Shown: in pieces, positions 58,860 through 64,000 of the stretch
How the letters are laid out: the number at the start of each line of letters is the position of its first letter
How positions within the stretch are numbered: position 1 is the first letter of the stretch
Assembly (NCBI GenBank): GCA_020152595.1
Contig: JAIGNY010003794.1
Coordinates: forward strand, 442,501 to 506,500
Direction of reading: 5' to 3'
From: Chiridota heheva
Taxonomy: Eukaryota > Echinodermata > Holothuroidea > Apodida > Chiridotidae
DNA length: 64,000 bases
Made by a program: the position numbers and the translations under genes
Notes under the pieces: model-generated
The model's input: the letters and a program-made list of their open reading frames with translations, nothing else
Database searches by the model: none
Told to the model about the DNA's origin: nothing

Positions 58860-60660
58860 GAATGGACTAAAAAGGTTAAAATTGATTTTTACAATCCAAA
58901 CTTAAAAAGTGCTTAAAAATATAACTGTCAGCCAAAAAGGAAAGAGCCGTTTTGAGCATCACTACAAACAGCAATCCCATTCAAAGGTGACTCAAATATG
59001 TTCCATTCTATAAAACATCTACAAAATTAAAAGGTTTGTAAACAATGCAATTTTCAGAGGGTTTGGTCTACTTTTAAGTCACAATTTCTATCTATATCAT
59101 ACATTCTACATCACGTCATTTACTGAATACAAGTTACTAATTCCGCTATTAGAAAGAGATATCAAACATATCCAGCTTAAAATGATGCCAAACTGTATCA
59201 AACCAAAATAAACTTCCTCTGTAGTATCTCCTTCGACCCTTGACAAAACTTCAGAAGCATTTTTGCTTCATAATGACATTCATAGGTTCACGCATGCATT
59301 ACATATTGGTAGTTAATATATCCACTGGGGCCAACTAATAAGAATAAGCACATGCTGATAGAAGTCGGTCATTTCACAAGCTTCCATGAGTCGATCCAGC
59401 GACCACTGAAAGTCCAGTAACCCTGTGGTTGTCACAGATGACCCAGGAGTTAGTGACCTTTTGCATATTCATTAGGGTGCGTTCTGTTCAGTCTATAAAT
59501 CATGCAACAAAAAAAGAAGAAAGGGGCAACATGAATACAATTTCCACAAAATAGAAACAATTTCAAGTATTTCATATGAAAGAAATGTTCAAACTGAAAT
59601 CAAAAGTGAACGTGCAATTTATTTGGAGAAATATATTAACGCTGACACCAGTACAAAAATATCAGGCACCACCAGAAAATAAAAATAAAATAGATCTTAA
59701 AAAAAAAAAAAAAATCTTTTTTTTTATCTAAACTTTTTTGCAGAACTGGTATGTTATTAGGCTTACACTAAAATTACACGAAATCCACTAAGTCGGATAA
59801 AAAAAAAAGCTCAAGAATGGCACTAAATTTGTTTTGGCATGAGTTAGTGTAATTACCGTGATATCAGTGTTAGCCATATAATATACCAGTTACACGAAAA
59901 TTTTAGATCTAAAAAAAATAAAAAAAAAAAAAAAATGTAATCTCATTCCGTTTTTTTTGCTACCCGACTCAGGCCTAATATATATGTTGAAAGATCATGC
60001 AGATTTCACACAGGATGACGTTTATATTCAACATGCAAATGAATGAGTGATAAACATGCTGTTTTGTGTGCTGTTAAAGGAGATGATCCTTTCTAAAGTG
60101 TTCATGCTTCAACGCTTCATGCATTTACTCAAGATGCTTCATGCATTTACTCAAGATGCTTCAAAGCAAACAAAAAATGTTGAATGTATTATTCAAGTTA
60201 TGCCATTATAATCAAATTTTTCAAATCCACTCTTCAAAAAAAAAAAAAAATGGACTAGTCCCCTATTAATATCAATTTGTAACTTTTTTTGAGCTGCTCA
60301 ATAATGAATCTTATCACCAGGTAATTGTACGTGACATCAGCATTTTAAAGTTTTTAGAAATCTGACCTCGCTTTACCAAAAAAATATCGCAACAGAACTA
60401 TCTGAAGGACATGGGGGTATGGGTCGTAGGGAATATGATAAACCACCTTTAAATGTTCTACTGAAGCATAAAGTAAGAGCCATACTTCATGCTGTGTATG
60501 ATGAGGACCAACCTGCATTACATCCTCCCAAGATGGTCATTAAACAAAAATATAGGATCCATTAATATCATCCTTTCATATGTACATTTCAAAAAGAAAT
60601 CCAGTTACCCAAAGATACCTCAAATATATAGGGAGGTTTCAGCACTTGGGGAAAATATTA
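58860..60660. other. Non-coding; one higher-complexity island
   Basis: Mostly AT-rich with poly-A runs. 59340-59490 is less AT-biased and less repetitive than its surroundings (CCAGTAACCCTGTGGTTGTC, GAGTCGATCCAGCGACCACT); no protein match could be assigned in either strand. Confidence 0.4.
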
Positions 60661-60664
60661 CATT

Positions 60665-61250
60665 TCTTTAGAGATGACAAAGCCCTTTAGAGATGACAAA
60701 GCCCTTCGATAAAGCCCTTTAGAGGACACAAAGCCCTTTAGAGGACACAAAGCCCTTTAGAGGACACAAAGCCCATCAACAAAGCCCTTTAGGAACAAAG
60801 TCCTTCAACAAAGCCCTTTAGAGGTCACAAAGCCCTTCAACAAAGCCCTTTAGAGGTCACAAAGACCTTCAACAAAGCCCTTTAGAGGACACAAAGCCCT
60901 TTGGAGGACACAAAGCCCTTTAGAGGTCTTCAACAAAGCCCTTTAGAGGTCTTCAACAAAGCCCTTTAGAGGTTACAAAGCCCTTCAACAAAGCCCTTTA
61001 GAGGTTATAAAACCCTTCAGCAAAGCCCTTTAGAGGACACAAAGCCCTTTAGACACAAAGCCCTTTAGAAATCACAAAGCCCTTTAGAAATCACAAAGCC
61101 CTTTACAGGTCAGAAAGCCCTTCAACAAAGCCTTTAGAGGTCATAAAACCCTTCAGCAAAGCCCTTTAGAGGACACAAAGTCCTTTAGAAGTCACAAAGC
61201 TCTTTAGAGGTCAGAAAGCCCTTCAACAAAGCCCTTCAACAAACCACTTG
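60665..61250. repeat. Degenerate tandem repeat (about 19 bp)
   Basis: Many copies of AAAGCCCTTTAGAGGACAC, with variants AAAGCCCTTCAAC and CTTTAGAGGTCACAAAGCC, irregular spacing, about 30 units. Confidence 0.93.
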
Positions 61251-62129
61251 TCCAAGCCACCCTTCTTATTAAATAATCAACTGGACTAAATGCAGCAATA
61301 CAGAGAAAGACTATTTACATATAAAATCACATTTTGCCAGATAACCTAACTTACTATAAATCTGAATACTGATTGGTGAAAATAGTTCAGCTTTCTCCAT
61401 TGATAAAACACCCCAGAATATTCTTTCCATTTCCAAATCAGAAGAGGCAGGGTTGGAACACCAGGCCAAAACAAATTTCATACATGTTGGATACAAGACT
61501 TATTACCTACACAGTAAAAACAAAATTCTAAAAATGTTGATTATACTTCATGTAAAATGAGTTTTTACATTTAAATCCTCTCATTTATTTACAGTACACT
61601 TTTTAACTATTTTACAATAATTTACATGATAAAGAGCTCCTTATGAAGCCAATTACGAGATTATACAGCACAACATGTCCCAACTGCTCATGAATCTACA
61701 ATGTTGTGTGCCACCTCAAATCTATTTACATTGACTGCTGGGATATGTATCCCATGGTGCATCACATGATATACACCAAATAATATCTGTCCTCAGGTCA
61801 TGTGATATGTTACAAAACTTGTTGTGAATAAATGAATGAGTAAGTGAGTGAAGGAAAGAGTGATAGATACTGCACTGGCTATCAACAGCCACTATATCAA
61901 TATGGTGTGAATCTAGATGGGTAACTGTGTGATTAAATCACTGCACACTCAGTCCATGCAGTCCTCAGCAAATTTCAGGATTGCATCAAGTTATTAATTT
62001 AGGTCCAAATTCAGGATAGAACAAAGTTTTACATAACTGTCTGATGTTTATTAAATGGATAGTACAATCAAGAAAACTCACTGTACAATTTGAAGCAAGT
62101 TTCTATTACACCAACATAAATTTTGGCAG

Positions 62130-62370
62130 TTAAAGGAGCACTAGACCGAAAAGTGAGGGCGCTCGTTTTTGCGAATTTCACAAATATATTATCCACAACA
62201 GATCGATAAACTTCATGCCTCCAGAGCCCACAGACTACGTGAGGGCAAAGGCCACTTGAATATTCATATTAAGCAGAGGCTTGCTATACCGTTGGTCGCT
62301 AAAAAAGGTTTTAATTTTTTGGGGACCCCCTAAAAATATGCCCACACTTTTCGGTTGAGAGCTCCTTTAA
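62130..62370. repeat. Family B TTAA-type MITE, complete copy
   Basis: TTAAAGGAGCACTAGACCGA at the left is mirrored by CGGTTGAGAGCTCCTTTAA at the right, with CACTTTT and AAAAGTG extending the pairing. TTAA at both edges. 241 bases, no coding sequence. Confidence 0.82.
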
Positions 62371-63035
62371 GCTATACTCTGTTCTATCCTGCATATAGCG
62401 GTTATATTAGCATCAGGAAAGTCCTCTATGAAATCCCACCAGCCAGGAAATGAATCAGTGCCTTCTATCTGATGGGCCGCTATATTCAATTATATCAATA
62501 ATCCTTTATTTCACCAATTAGTCTCAGTGACATTCAAATGCAAACTGAGATTGCAAATCTTCAATGACTGGTCACCAACAGCAATGTGCTGCTTCCTACC
62601 CCACACATCAAAATTGAACTATTTTTTTTTTTATAATGTCTGAGATATCTTGAATTCCAATATTTCTAATTTTCGCCTCGGTTTTCTCTCAAACACCTAG
62701 CATCCATTCATATGGTGATTTAACAAAAACCTTACAACTGTCGATTATCTTGACCTACAAATGAACTCTGAACTTCTAGCAGAAGGATGACCTGGTAACA
62801 GACTTCACTTGGCCCACAAGGACAAGTAAAGTCAACACTCCATCCCAACCCAACTCTCCAGCTAAAGGGAACCATCAAATCCCAGATTTAAAGTTGATGA
62901 TTTGCAGCCACTATCACCATGAAAGAAACTGCCCACGAACTACTGTCAAATGAACTATTCAAATGATCAGAGGGCACTACAGGGTTTCTTAGGCCAAGCT
63001 GTGATTGGCCTATGATGTCACATGGTTAGAGGTAT

Positions 63036-63116
63036 TTAGGACTGAACAGCTGGAACTGGTTTACCTTCGTCCATGAATTTGATGTCATCTAGTCCACCGC
63101 CAGCTGTAACTGTTAC
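63036..63116 (-). CDS. Candidate last coding exon of an unidentified gene
   Basis: Minus strand: GTTTTTGTCTCAG acceptor, then 26 codons VTVTAGGGLDDIKFMDEGKP.. ending in TAA (63036-63038). If real, the gene lies beyond 63117 and its 3' UTR may occupy much of the stretch toward 59 kb or lower. An in-frame GT at GAAG|GTAAAC (63064-63065) could instead be a donor. I do not recognise the family. Evidence is one good acceptor plus a balanced-composition frame only. Confidence 0.4.
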   Translation of the reverse strand, partial: VTVTAGGGLDDIKFMDEGKPVPAVQS

Positions 63117-63372
63117 CTGAGACAAAAACAAAGCAATGAATCTTGAATTGATATATTTTCCATTGAGCCATAAATTTAGTGGTCAACTGTACCACCCATA
63201 TATATTGATGAACAACATGAGAAACAGAATGACCATTAAATTATACAATCAGAATGCAAAGAAGTGTTGTGGTTCCCATAAAAAGCGAGATGCTGTTTTA
63301 TATGACAGGTCCAACCTTCAAAATAAAGAATCATCTTTACATTTTTTACATCGAAAAGTAATACTTTGGACC

Positions 63373-63475
63373 ATCCCTGATAAATAGATTAAATTCATAA
63401 TACATATGAGGCTCTATAGTTCACTCCAACACCAAGTGAAGCTGGTCATATATATGCAGGCCCATGGCCAGGACT

Positions 63476-63507
<32 letters not shown>

Positions 63508-63655
63508 TTTTTTGGGTGGGAAGGGGGAGGAAATCCCTGGTAAATAGATTAAATTCATAATACATATAAGGCTCTATAGTTCACTCCAACACCAAGTGAA
63601 GCTGGTCATATGCAGGCCCCATGGCCAGGGCTCTTTTTTTTTTTTTTTGGGGGGG
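63373..63655. repeat. About 160-bp direct duplication
   Basis: AAATAGATTAAATTCATAAT starts both units (63381 and 63541); GGCTCTATAGTTCACTCC and AAGTGAAGCTGGTCATAT follow in each. The first unit ends with a (TA)n run, the second with poly-T and poly-G. Confidence 0.85.
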
Positions 63656-64000
63656 GGGCAAGCACTTGAATGATTGTGGAAAATTCCCATTCACTTATTG
63701 ATATTAAACACATGACCACCTGATGAGTTTTAGAATCTACCAAATGCAATTAAAGGTCCCTAGACAACTACAATAGTTCTGGATTCAATTCCAAGTAAAA
63801 GAGATTTTCCACAATTTAATATTTAGCACTCTAGTATGAAAATCACAATGGTCCACAATTTGTTTTCTTCAAAAATTGACTTTGATTGATATGATAAAAC
63901 AACTGGTACTAAACTGGGACTGGTACATCAATCAAGCAATCTATTAGCCAATCAAGCAATTAATCAAACAATCAATCAAGCAATTAATTTAATCAATTGC

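Overview
This window looks like AT-rich animal (metazoan) nuclear DNA. Coding sequence is broken into small exons with GT-AG introns, and the rest is mostly LINE fragments, short inverted-repeat transposons (MITEs), a tRNA-derived SINE, mini- and microsatellites. There are no bacterial-style operons, rRNA genes or CRISPR arrays. The mix of families (CR1/L2/RTE-type LINEs, hAT-like MITEs, an Ig+HYR receptor, a NAPE-PLD gene) suits a marine invertebrate deuterostome such as an echinoderm or hemichordate. That placement is an inference; nothing here fixes the species.

Layout. 1-920 is a long (TAA)n tract. 920-3985 is intergenic and holds octamer (ATTTGCAT-type) sites, a palindromic MITE and a candidate TATA box. 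3986-11310 (+) is a five-exon gene that I assembled from splice sites and consistent phase-1 junctions. It encodes a 549-aa type I membrane protein: signal peptide, three Ig-like domains, one HYR (hyalin repeat) domain, one transmembrane helix, and a cytoplasmic tail with four tyrosines, two of them in ITSM-like and YxxM contexts. Its intron 2 carries a 65-bp minisatellite and introns 1 and 3 carry MITEs. 11311-23630 is repeat territory: MITEs, a (TA)n tract, an L2-like LINE ending in a compound triplet repeat, and a SINE.

23634-41059 (-) is a five-coding-exon NAPE-PLD gene (N-acylphosphatidylethanolamine phospholipase D, a metallo-beta-lactamase-fold enzyme). All junctions are in frame, but exon 3 carries a one-base frameshift. 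Intron 2, between exons 2 and 3, holds a 22-bp minisatellite that grew out of a LINE reverse transcriptase fragment, a 5.4-kb foldback structure with about 350-bp arms, an hAT-like element, and an RTE-like LINE with an 8-bp target duplication that itself contains another repeat.

41345-48000 contains a degraded CR1-type LINE split by an hAT-like element with an 8-bp target duplication, smaller MITEs, and a 28-bp tandem array split by an RNase H-bearing LINE. 48000-63000 is an AT-rich, repeat-laden stretch with no convincing exon. 63036-63116 (-) may be the last coding exon of a further gene that lies mostly outside the window.

The two genes do not obviously work together: one is a putative cell-surface immune or adhesion receptor, the other a lipid-signalling enzyme. 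They are convergent, with roughly 12 kb between their stop codons. Coordinates of exons come from reading splice sites by eye; element edges are approximate unless a target duplication or terminal repeat is named.
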